Source of the DNA: Mycolicibacterium frederiksbergense
Lineage (GTDB): Bacteria; Actinomycetota; Actinomycetes; Mycobacteriales; Mycobacteriaceae
Direction: 5' to 3'
NCBI RefSeq assembly: GCF_029893345.1
Contig: NZ_JARXVE010000006.1
Coordinates: 310,001-374,000, forward strand
Length of the DNA stretch: 64,000 nucleotides
A program made the translations under genes and the position numbers. The stretch's first letter is position 1. Each line of letters starts with the position of its first letter. Positions 7,618-14,950 of this stretch are shown here, in pieces. The notes under the pieces were generated by a model. It was not told the origin of the DNA. It did no database searches and saw only the letters and a list, made by a program, of their open reading frames with translations.

Positions 7618-9101
7618 TATTCCGGCATTCCGATGGTCTTGGACTCGAAGTACTCCTTGAAGCCCTCTTCACCGTTGCGCCGGCCCAGGCCGCTCTGCTT
7701 GGTTCCGCCGAACGGGCTGTTGATACCGAAGTGGCTGCGGCTGTTGATGGTGACATTGCCGGTGCGGATGCGCCGTGCGACGGCGAACGCCCGGTCCACA
7801 TCGGCCGACGAAACCTCCCCGGACAGGCCGTAAATGGAGTTGTTGGCGATGGCCACCGCCTCGTCGTCGGTGTCATACGGGGTGACCGTCAGCACCGGAC
7901 CGAAGATCTCTTCCTGGGCGACCTGCGAGTCCGGATCGACATCGGCCAGCAGGGTGGGCTGGGTGTAGTAGCCCGTCGGCAGGTTCTCCGGAACACCGCC
8001 ACCGGTGACCAGACGGGCGCCCGAGTCGATGCCGGATTTGATCAGCCCGAGCACCTTCTCGCGCTGGCCGGCGCTGATCTGCGGACCCTGCATGATGCCC
8101 GGGGTCCACGGGTCGCCGACCGGGAAGTTCTCCATCGCACCCTTGAGGATGGCGATGCCCTCCTCGTAACGGCTGCGGGGCAACAGAATTCGGCTGGGAA
8201 GAATGCAGGACTGTCCGCTCATGACGCAGGCCATCATCGCCGCGATCGGCAACGCGGAGTTGAAGTCGGCGTCGTCGAGCACGATGTGCGCGGACTTGCC
8301 GCCCAGTTCCAGCATGGTCTTCTTCACCGTGGGCGCCCCGGCGGCCAGGATGGCCCGACCGGTCGCGGTCGACCCGGTGAAGGTGATCATGTCGACCCGC
8401 GGATCGGCCGACAGCGCGGCGCCGACCTCGTTGGCATTGGAGACCACGACGTTGAAAACCCCGGCCGGGATGTCGGTCTGCTCGGCCACGATGCGGCCCA
8501 GCTCGGTGCCCGACCACGGGGTGAGCTGGGCGGGTTTCAGCACGACGGTGTTACCGGCCATCAATGCCGGGACGGTCTCGGCGATGTTGAGGTAGAACGG
8601 CACATTCCACGGGGTGATCGCGCCGACCACGCCGATCGGCTCATAAACGATCTTGCGCAGAGCCGGGCCGAGCTGGGTTTGGTGGACGCCGTTGTCGACG
8701 ACGTACTCGAAGTTGCGGCCGTGTTCGGCCCAATGCTTGACCTCACCGATCGGGTCCTCGATCTGTGAACCGGTGACCGTCACCGGACAGCCGACCTCGG
8801 TCACCAGCACCCGGCGCAGCCGCTCCTTGTTCGCCTCCAGCGCGTCGTGCAGCTGCATCAGGCAGTGGTAGCGGAACTCGACGTCGCGGCTCCAGTCGGT
8901 TTCGTCGAAAGCGCGTCGCGCGGCACCTACAGCCCGTTCGATGTCGGCCACCGTACCGTCGGTGGCCTGCCCGGCGACCTGCTCGGTGGCCGGGTGGATG
9001 ACGTCGAATTTCGCACCGCTGCCGGTGTATTGGAGTTCGCCGTCGATGAGCATCCGCTCGTCACCGGCGAGCACGCCGGTGTCGCTGTGCACTGAGGTCA
9101 T
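7617..9101 (-). CDS. NAD(P)-dependent aldehyde dehydrogenase
   Basis: A 494-residue ALDH-superfamily enzyme oxidising an aldehyde to an acid. The PWN motif (N166), ELGGKS with general base E265, and catalytic C299 in GQSC are all present, so it should be active. The start is ATG 9101; upstream in-frame codons run through the operator and look non-coding. It is the first gene of a two-gene operon with the SnoaL-like protein. A TTTACA-N14-TGTCA dyad sits 10 nt upstream of the start, the same element seen at four other loci in this window. The substrate is unknown. Confidence 0.92.
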   Translation of the reverse strand: MTSVHSDTGVLAGDERMLIDGELQYTGSGAKFDVIHPATEQVAGQATDGTVADIERAVGAARRAFDETDWSRDVEFRYHCLMQLHDALEANKERLRRVLVTEVGCPVTVTGSQIEDPIGEVKHWAEHGRNFEYVVDNGVHQTQLGPALRKIVYEPIGVVGAITPWNVPFYLNIAETVPALMAGNTVVLKPAQLTPWSGTELGRIVAEQTDIPAGVFNVVVSNANEVGAALSADPRVDMITFTGSTATGRAILAAGAPTVKKTMLELGGKSAHIVLDDADFNSALPIAAMMACVMSGQSCILPSRILLPRSRYEEGIAILKGAMENFPVGDPWTPGIMQGPQISAGQREKVLGLIKSGIDSGARLVTGGGVPENLPTGYYTQPTLLADVDPDSQVAQEEIFGPVLTVTPYDTDDEAVAIANNSIYGLSGEVSSADVDRAFAVARRIRTGNVTINSRSHFGINSPFGGTKQSGLGRRNGEEGFKEYFESKTIGMPE

Positions 9102-9111
9102 GCGGTACAGC

Positions 9112-9136
9112 TTTACAAAAATTGCCGACCGTGTCA
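9112..9136. promoter_or_regulatory. Operator-like dyad D (TTTACA-N14-TGTCA) upstream of ALDH
   Basis: TTTACA at 9112-9117 and TGTCA at 9132-9136, with starts 20 bp apart, two helical turns. The same half-sites and spacing recur at 10948, 13596, 26439 and 48854. It lies 10 nt from the ALDH start codon and just after the end of a TetR gene. Inferred TetR binding site. Confidence 0.65.
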
Positions 9137-9186
9137 GCCCCTCCGGGCGGAATTTTGATCGATTGGTCAGTGGTGAGGCGGTTGGG

Positions 9187-9744
9187 TCAGTCCGCGTCGG
9201 GCTGTTTGATGCCGACGGAGTGGCGCAACTGCGCCAGGAACTGATCGCCGTCATCGCTGCGCACAATGTAGTGCGAGATCGCCACCCGGATCGCGGTGGC
9301 CGCCTTGACCGGGGCATTGGCGCCCGACAGCAGTTTGAGCAACCGCGCCCGCATGAGCGGGATGATGTTGGCCAACTGTGCGATCACCACTTCGGGTTCG
9401 ATGTCGACCAGCCGGACCCCGGAATAGGATTGTTGATACTGCACGATGAAACGCAGTGCGGCATCCAGTTTTTCGGTGCCCCGCAAGCCCGCGGTGGCGC
9501 GGCTCATGCCGCCGTCGAACATTTCGCGTTCGTAGGTGCCGAACGCGTCCAGGAGTGCCTGCTTGTCGGCGAACCAGCGGTACAGCGTGGGGCGGGACAC
9601 CCCGGCCTGCAGCGCCACCTCGGACAGGCTCAGCTTGGTGTGCCCGCTGCGGGCAAGCACCTCCGATGTCGCCACGAGGATTCGGTGACGTGTCGAAGTG
9701 TCTTCGACTGGTGCGTCCCGCCGTGCGGGCAGAGGTTCATTCAC
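9187..9744 (-). CDS. TetR-family regulator, paralogue 1
   Basis: A 185-residue TetR regulator. Its HTH, from TKLSLSEVALQAGVSRP through TLYRWFADKQALLDAF, is nearly identical to that of the protein encoded at 13008-13592, and the two align along their whole length (for example YQQSYSGVRLVDIEPE against YQQSYPGLRMVDIEPE). The ALDH operon lies just downstream on the same strand. Because the recognition helices match, both paralogues probably bind the same operator, and the repeated TTTACA-N14-TGT(C/A)A dyads are the best candidates. Start is GTG 9744. The ligand is unknown. Confidence 0.88.
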   Translation of the reverse strand: MNEPLPARRDAPVEDTSTRHRILVATSEVLARSGHTKLSLSEVALQAGVSRPTLYRWFADKQALLDAFGTYEREMFDGGMSRATAGLRGTEKLDAALRFIVQYQQSYSGVRLVDIEPEVVIAQLANIIPLMRARLLKLLSGANAPVKAATAIRVAISHYIVRSDDGDQFLAQLRHSVGIKQPDAD

Positions 9745-9787
9745 TTCCAGGCCTCGGTTGATTGTGGTTCACCAAATCGTAGGACCT

Positions 9788-10939
9788 TCACAACAGCTTC
9801 TTGAGTATTGCCACAGTCTCGAGGTCTGTCAGGGCGGCCACACCCCGCCTAGCGCCTTCCAGCGCGATGCCTTCGGCCTGCATGCCACCCAGACCCGCGG
9901 TGATCACGGGTGCGGTGTAGGCGTAGAGCGCACCCAGCCGATAGCGCTCCCACAATTCGTCGTGAGCCAGCTGAGGTCCGCCCGCCGCGGCCAGTGCGCA
10001 CCGGTACTCGTCGAGCAGGTCGCGTTCGGCCGCCCGGCGGTCGGCGGTGGTCATACTGGTGATCAGGGTGTAGGCCAATTCCCGGCCCGGATGGCCGCGG
10101 CGCACGGCCTGCCAGTCCAGTAGGCCGGCCGCACCGTTGCGGAAGAACAGATTGCCCGGGTGGGCGTCGCCGTGCATCACGGTGTGCGGTGGCCGGTCGA
10201 GCAGTTGGGCCGCCGCGCGGTAGTTCTCGTCGATGAACCGTCCTTCGGCGACCGGGATGTCGGTGCTCTCGGCCAGCCGCTTGGTCGAGCGCTTGAGCAG
10301 TGACCCGGTCAGCAGCGAGGTGTGGTCGCCGGACGCGGAGTACAGCCATCCCAGCGGGCCGGTCCCGCTGCGCTGCGGCAGCCGGCCCCAGAACGCTGCG
10401 TGCACCCGCGCGAGCAACTCGACGGTCAGCGCGGCCCGGTCCTTGTCCAGTGGATGCAGGGTGTCGGGGAACTCGCAGGGCCCCAGCGTCAGGTCCTCCA
10501 ACACCAGCACGAACCGCCCGGTCAGCGGATCGAAGGCCGCGCCGTAGGCGCGGGGCACTCCGGGCAGGCCGGCGGCCAGCTGTTGATAGAACCGGACCTC
10601 GGTGTGGCCCAGCCGGCCCAGTTCGCCGAGCATCCGGGTGGCCGCGGTCTGGGCGGGCATTTTGACGAACACCGATGCCGGTGCGTCGTCCCCGTCCGGG
10701 TCGCCCGACAGCGCCAGCCGGGCGCGCGACGAGGTGCCGGCGTCGCCGCCGATCACACTGACCGATCGCACCGTGCGCCCGGTGAGTCGGGACAGGTACG
10801 CGGCGTCGAGATCGGCGATCTGGCGCGGCATTGCCCGCATTCGCCCGATGGTCGCATCCGTTGCCAGACGCTGCGCGCCTCGGCCGAGGTGGGCGGCCAG
10901 GCCCAGGGCGGGGGTGGCGCGACCGGCCATCGTGAGCAT
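9788..10939 (-). CDS. APH-fold phosphotransferase family protein
   Basis: A 383-residue protein with the aminoglycoside-phosphotransferase/protein-kinase-like fold. The catalytic HGDAH lies at residues 256-260, and the metal-binding Asp is in LLDWQ (D275). Mycobacteria encode many such small-molecule kinases in lipid and xenobiotic clusters, and this one is more likely to act on an alcohol or acyl metabolite than on an antibiotic. The ATG at 10939 lies 8 nt from a perfect TTTACA-N14-TGTAAA dyad, which places the gene in the putative shared regulon. Confidence 0.82.
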   Translation of the reverse strand: MLTMAGRATPALGLAAHLGRGAQRLATDATIGRMRAMPRQIADLDAAYLSRLTGRTVRSVSVIGGDAGTSSRARLALSGDPDGDDAPASVFVKMPAQTAATRMLGELGRLGHTEVRFYQQLAAGLPGVPRAYGAAFDPLTGRFVLVLEDLTLGPCEFPDTLHPLDKDRAALTVELLARVHAAFWGRLPQRSGTGPLGWLYSASGDHTSLLTGSLLKRSTKRLAESTDIPVAEGRFIDENYRAAAQLLDRPPHTVMHGDAHPGNLFFRNGAAGLLDWQAVRRGHPGRELAYTLITSMTTADRRAAERDLLDEYRCALAAAGGPQLAHDELWERYRLGALYAYTAPVITAGLGGMQAEGIALEGARRGVAALTDLETVAILKKLL

Positions 10940-10947
10940 TCGCCAAG

Positions 10948-10973
10948 TTTACAAATGCATTCTTGAATGTAAA
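10948..10973. promoter_or_regulatory. Operator-like dyad E (perfect TTTACA-N14-TGTAAA)
   Basis: TTTACA at 10948-10953 and its exact inverse TGTAAA at 10968-10973, 20 bp start to start. This is the most symmetric of the five matching elements. The interior also contains CATTC-TT-GAATG. It lies 8 nt upstream of the phosphotransferase start. Confidence 0.7.
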
Positions 10974-11324
10974 TACCGTCCGGAGTCGCCGAGGTGCCCG
11001 GGGACGCACAATTTAGAAGTTAACTCAGTTTTAGGCTAACGTAACCGCGTTCATCGGCGGGCCGAGCACGGCGCCGCGCGACCGTTGTTGAGAGCTTATA
11101 TCGGGAGGTGCTGTGCAAGATCTGTTCTCGGCACCACCGATCCGGGTGTTGACAGGGTAACGCGTGGGCACCGTGCAATCGCAATTGAGATCGCATGGAC
11201 GTGCCGGACCGGTTTTGTCAGAGCGCCGCGTAGGGCGTCTGATCGCCGGGCGGTTGACGGCCGTGCGAGCCGCGCCCAAGGTCGGCGTATCGGCATGTGC
11301 TGATCGGCGAAACGGTGTTGGCCT
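10974..11324. other. Intergenic stretch with a promoter-like element but no clear gene
   Basis: 351 bases between the divergent phosphotransferase and hypothetical genes. I see no credible coding sequence. At 11011-11045 there is an AT-rich element (ATTTAGAAGTTAACTCAG, then TTTTAGGCTAACG) that includes a TAGGCT -10-like box and closely resembles a stretch at 12641-12671. The rest shows nothing recognisable. Confidence 0.5.
11011..11045. promoter_or_regulatory. AT-rich promoter/operator element, copy 1
   Basis: ATTTAGAAGTTAACTCAG followed by TTTTAGGCTAACGTAAC. It shares ATT(A/T)AGAAGT, AACTCA and GTTT in the same order with 12641-12671. The two copies bracket the hypothetical gene and the TetR gene at 11325-12641, so they may be its promoters or operators. 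Confidence 0.4.
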
Positions 11325-11867
11325 GTGACAGATTTCGTCTCCGTAGAACCCCTGGCATCGGGGTGGCAAGACGCGGAGATCGTGTTTTTCCCCGACGGGC
11401 CAGCGGTTTCGGACCCGCAATTGCACCAGGTGGCCCGGCTGCTTGCCGGCGACGCGTATGCGGACGTCCGGATCAACGCTGACAATCCCGTCACCAAGTA
11501 CTCCGAATGGCGGGTGTTCCATCGTTTCCCGGTGGTGACACGCACGATGACGTCGGTGTGGCGGATGATGGCGGCGCGCTCGTTCGACGACCTCGCCGAC
11601 GAGCTGCGGGAGGGTTCGGCGCACCCTCGCACCATCGGAGAGCACGTCGCACTGTCGCTGGTGATCTCGGACTGCGGCCACGCGATCGACTCGTCCGACC
11701 TCGGTGCGCTACGCGGATCGCTTCTCGACAGTGGGCTGGTCGACGCCTTGTACGACCCGGCGTCGCCGCAAGCCCGCAGCATCGGCGAGGATCCGGATCT
11801 GTGGTTTCGCCCTCTGATCGACGGATTGGAGCGCGACCCGAGTCGGGGCTTTCGTGGCTGGCAGTGA
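11325..11867 (+). CDS. Conserved hypothetical protein
   Basis: A 180-residue soluble protein that I do not recognise. It has no signal peptide or membrane segment, is moderately acidic, and contains a predicted helical middle (TRTMTSVWRMMAARSFDDLADELREG) followed by HVALSLVISDCGHAIDSSDL. Its stop is 130 bp upstream of a co-directional TetR gene. GTG start at 11325. The codon pattern and clean length suggest a real gene; no function can be assigned. Confidence 0.6.
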   Translation: MTDFVSVEPLASGWQDAEIVFFPDGPAVSDPQLHQVARLLAGDAYADVRINADNPVTKYSEWRVFHRFPVVTRTMTSVWRMMAARSFDDLADELREGSAHPRTIGEHVALSLVISDCGHAIDSSDLGALRGSLLDSGLVDALYDPASPQARSIGEDPDLWFRPLIDGLERDPSRGFRGWQ

Positions 11868-11996
11868 TCGGTCGGCCACCGCGTCGCCGCCGACGATCGA
11901 ATTGCGCTGGGGCAGAACGCGCCCGGCCGCAGTGGGCGAGCACCGGATTCGGCGCGACCGGCCACGATCGCCGGTCGGTGGTCTTAGGCTTGTGCT

Positions 11997-12641
11997 GTGA
12001 GCTCACCCGGGCAAGGGCGCACCCAGGCGCGGCGAACCCGCAACCACAGCAGGATGCTCGACGTGGCCGAGGAGCGCTTCGCCCGTCGGCCCTATGACAG
12101 CGTGCATGTCGGGGAGATCGCCGAGGCCGCGGAAGTGTCGATCGGCACTGTCTACACACATTTCGGCAACAAGGACGGTCTGTTCCTGGCCGTCGTCGAC
12201 CGGGCGCTGGACCATATCGGCGCCTATCTGGACACCGCCGCGCATGCGGCGGGGCAGTCGGCGGTCGACGCGATCATCGCGGTCGCCGAAAGTTACCTCG
12301 ACGTCTTGTTGGAGCGGCCGTTCGCGGTTCGCTTCCTGGTCACCGATTCATCGCTCCCCGACGACGACGCGGTGCGGGCTCGCGTCGCCGCCCACATCGA
12401 CGGCCTGTGCCGAACGCTGGCCCGACGGATCGACTATGCCATCGAGCGGGGTGCGGTCAAACCGGTGGATGCCGCGCTGCTGGCCCGATTTCTGATCGGC
12501 GCATGGAACGGCGTGATCGCGATGGCCCGGCACTCGGCCGGCTCGACCGTGGATGCCGATGAACTCGCCGCGTGTCTGCGCCAGGCCACGTCGTTGATCT
12601 TCTTCGACCGGCTTGCCACCGAGGCGAGCCGCTCGACCTAA
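11997..12641 (+). CDS. TetR/AcrR-family transcriptional regulator
   Basis: A 214-residue regulator with an N-terminal HTH (HVGEIAEAAEVSIGTVYTHFGNKDGLF) and a helical C-terminal domain (LERPFAVRFLVTDSSLPDDD and following) typical of TetR proteins in mycobacterial lipid and xenobiotic loci. GTG start at 11997. It is unlike the paralogous TetR pair at 9187 and 13008. The repeated AT-rich elements at 11011 and 12641 flank this gene and its upstream neighbour and could be its operators. Confidence 0.85.
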   Translation: MSSPGQGRTQARRTRNHSRMLDVAEERFARRPYDSVHVGEIAEAAEVSIGTVYTHFGNKDGLFLAVVDRALDHIGAYLDTAAHAAGQSAVDAIIAVAESYLDVLLERPFAVRFLVTDSSLPDDDAVRARVAAHIDGLCRTLARRIDYAIERGAVKPVDAALLARFLIGAWNGVIAMARHSAGSTVDADELAACLRQATSLIFFDRLATEASRST

Positions 12642-12671
12642 TTAAGAAGTAACTCACGTTTACGTTAGAGT
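12641..12671. promoter_or_regulatory. AT-rich promoter/operator element, copy 2
   Basis: ATTAAGAAGTAACTCACG followed by TTTACGTTAGAGT. It begins at the last base of the TetR stop codon and closely resembles the element at 11011-11045. It contains a TAAC-N10-GTTA dyad. It may drive or control expression of something in this interval, or be an operator left by rearrangement. Confidence 0.4.
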
Positions 12672-12740
12672 CCTTGCTGTGGGCCAGGTTCGAGGGGATT
12701 GGCCCACACCAGGGCCTCGGGCAGTGCGCCCCGCGCAGCG

Positions 12741-13007
12741 TCAGGACCGCGCAGCGTTGATCCCCGCGAGCAGTTCGTCGAGCTGCTCGCGGGTGACCTT
12801 GCCGGCCGAGAACCCGACCATCCGCCCGATCGGCACCGATTCCAGCATCCGCAGCAGGTTGCTGCCGAGCGCGACATCGGCCGAACCGAATGGGGAGGCA
12901 TCGCCCAGGACCGCCAGAACCAGCGGCGCGACCACCCAGCGCCCCGCGTCCGCGCTCCAGAATGCGAGATCGGTTCGGCCAATGGGAATTTCGACGCCGC
13001 ACCGCTG
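12741..13007 (-). pseudogene. Remnant of a GH3-type beta-glucosidase C-terminus
   Basis: Read on the minus strand, an open frame from 13007 to the stop at 12741 contains LAFWSADAGRWVV, then LRMLESVPIGRMVGFSAGK, then TREQLDELL. This resembles the C-terminal (fibronectin-III-like and tail) part of family 3 glycoside hydrolases. About 88 residues remain of a protein normally over 700, and the frame is closed by a stop at 13008-13010, which coincides with the stop of the neighbouring TetR gene. The 5' part is missing. The family assignment comes from pattern memory and is tentative. Confidence 0.4.
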
Positions 13008-13592
13008 TTACCGCTGCCCAGGCAAGCCTCCGGCTTGGTCACCGTTCGGATCATTCCGGTGTTTCACCCGCGCAGCGTGGCGTAACTGCGCCAGGAAATC
13101 GTCGGCGTCGTCACTGCGCACCAGATAGTGCGAGATCGCCACTCGTACCGCGGTGGCCGCGGCGATGTCGGCGTCCGGGCCGGCGGTCAACCGTTGCAGG
13201 CGTTCCCGCATCAACGGAATGATCTGAGCCAGCCGTCGGATGACGTGTTCGGGCTCGATGTCGACCATGCGCAGCCCCGGATAGGACTGCTGATACTCGA
13301 CGATCGTGCGCAGCGTGGTGTCCAGGCACTCGCCGGTGGGCAGATCGGCGGACGCCTGCGTCACGGCCTGTTCGTAATGCTTGCGCTCCCACACCACGAA
13401 CGCGTCGAGCAGTTCCTGTTTGGAGGCAAACCACCGATACAGGGTGGGCCGGGAAACCCCGGCCTGCAGTGCAACCTCGGACAGGCTGAGTTTGGTTATC
13501 CCATTGGCCCCGAGCACTTCGGCGGTAGCAGCCAGGATCCGCCCGCGGGTGCTGCCCTCGTCATCGATGGACGCCATCTCCGCCATAAGCAT
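13008..13592 (-). CDS. TetR-family regulator, paralogue 2
   Basis: A 194-residue TetR regulator closely related to the one at 9187-9744; the HTH (TKLSLSEVALQAGVSRP through TLYRWFASKQELLDAF) differs at only a couple of positions. It is divergent from a P450 gene. A TTTACA-N14-TGTCACGCT dyad begins 3 nt upstream of the annotated start, which suggests autoregulation together with P450 control. ATG starts at 13592, 13586 or 13577 are possible; the later ones leave more room for the operator. The last residues (NDPNGDQAGGLPGQR) extend beyond paralogue 1 and run into the GH3 remnant, so the native 3' end may have been replaced. Confidence 0.87.
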   Translation of the reverse strand: MLMAEMASIDDEGSTRGRILAATAEVLGANGITKLSLSEVALQAGVSRPTLYRWFASKQELLDAFVVWERKHYEQAVTQASADLPTGECLDTTLRTIVEYQQSYPGLRMVDIEPEHVIRRLAQIIPLMRERLQRLTAGPDADIAAATAVRVAISHYLVRSDDADDFLAQLRHAARVKHRNDPNGDQAGGLPGQR

Positions 13593-13595
13593 AAC

Positions 13596-13624
13596 TTTAC
13601 AAAATATTGATGAACTGTCACGCT
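13596..13624. promoter_or_regulatory. Operator-like dyad A (TTTACA-N14-TGTCACGCT)
   Basis: TTTACA at 13596-13601 and TGTCACGCT at 13616-13624, in the divergent promoter region between TetR paralogue 2 and the P450 gene. The extended right half TGTCACGCT is identical at 26459-26467 and 48874-48882, with the same 20-bp spacing. Confidence 0.7.
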
Positions 13625-13674
13625 GAATCTTGGCGCGACGCCGTTGTCAGACGCCCGTGCAGGAGGGAAACCCC

Positions 13675-14931
13675 GTGACAGTTGCCAGCTCGCCGCAGGC
13701 ACGCGAATACAGCCAGTTCGATATCACGTCACACGATTTCTGGAGCCGGCCGTTCGCGGTGCGCGACGAGACCTTCGCCCGGCTGCGCGCCGGGGACGGC
13801 CTGAGCTGGCACCCGCCGCTGTCGACCCTGTTCGACGTCGAAGAGCCCGGATTCTGGGCAGTGACCCGCCGCGCCGACATTCAGTTCGTCAGCCAGCACC
13901 CGGAGTTGTTCACCTCGGCACGGGGTGTGGCGCTGGACCCGATGCCGGCCGAGGTGCAGAAGTTCGCCACCTTCTTCCTGATGATGGATCCACCCGAGCA
14001 CACCACCTACCGGCGCCTGATCAGCTCGGCGTTCACACCACGCAATGTGCGCCGGATCGAGGAGCAGATCCACGCCAACGCCGTCGCGGTGGTCGATGAC
14101 CTGATCGGTGTCGGGAACGTCGATTTCGTCGACGCCTGCTCGGCGCGGCTGCCGATGGTGACCATCATGGACATGCTCGGTGTGCCCAGTGCCGATCAGC
14201 CGGCGCTGGCCGAGGCCGCCGAGAAACTGTTCAGCATGAGCGACGACGAATACTCGACGCTCGAAGAACGCGCCATGGACACGATCAACGAGATCATGCT
14301 GATTTCGAATACCGGTGTGGAACTGGCCAAATTCCGTCGCGCCAATCCCGGCGACGACCTGATGACCAGCATCGTCAACGCCGAGGTGGATGGTCACCGG
14401 CTGACCGACGAGGAGATCGGGGCTTTCCTGATCCTGCTCGCCTCGGCCGGCAACGACACCACCAAACAGACCACCACCCACGCGATGATGGCATTGGCGG
14501 CCAACCCGGACCAACGGGATTGGCTGATGGACGATTTCGACAACCGCATCGGTCTGGCCACCGAGGAGTTCGTGCGGTGGGCGACCCCGGTGATCCAGTT
14601 CGCCCGGTTCGCCACCGAAGATGTCGAGCTGGCCGGCCAGCAGATCCGCGCGGGCGAGAAGGTGGGCATGTTCTACTGTTCGGCCAACCGCGACGAGTCG
14701 GTGTTCACCGACCCGCAGCGGTTCGACCTGAGCCGCTCGCCCAACCCACAGATCGGGTTCGGCGGCGGCGGCCCGCACTTCTGCCTGGGCAACCAGCTGG
14801 CCAAAACCGAACTGCGACATCTGTTCCGCGAGTTGCTGACTCGGCTCAAGACGGTCGAGTTCGGCGAGCCGGAACTGCTGCACAGCAGCTTCGTGCACGG
14901 CATCAAACGGGTTCCGGCCTACATCGGGTAG
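13675..14931 (+). CDS. Cytochrome P450 monooxygenase
   Basis: A 418-residue soluble bacterial P450. It has an I-helix AGNDTT (residues 258-263) with the oxygen-activating Thr, an ExxR motif (E298-FV-R301), and the heme loop FGGGGPHFC with C370 as the axial ligand. The overall pattern resembles the mycobacterial CYP124/125/142-type enzymes that oxidise sterol or branched aliphatic chains, but I cannot assign the subfamily. The GTG at 13675 has a strong AGGAGGG site; an ATG at 13630 would overlap the operator. It is divergent from, and probably controlled by, TetR paralogue 2. Redox partners are not encoded nearby. Confidence 0.92.
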   Translation: MTVASSPQAREYSQFDITSHDFWSRPFAVRDETFARLRAGDGLSWHPPLSTLFDVEEPGFWAVTRRADIQFVSQHPELFTSARGVALDPMPAEVQKFATFFLMMDPPEHTTYRRLISSAFTPRNVRRIEEQIHANAVAVVDDLIGVGNVDFVDACSARLPMVTIMDMLGVPSADQPALAEAAEKLFSMSDDEYSTLEERAMDTINEIMLISNTGVELAKFRRANPGDDLMTSIVNAEVDGHRLTDEEIGAFLILLASAGNDTTKQTTTHAMMALAANPDQRDWLMDDFDNRIGLATEEFVRWATPVIQFARFATEDVELAGQQIRAGEKVGMFYCSANRDESVFTDPQRFDLSRSPNPQIGFGGGGPHFCLGNQLAKTELRHLFRELLTRLKTVEFGEPELLHSSFVHGIKRVPAYIG

Positions 14932-14950
14932 CTCACCTACACCGCGTAGC

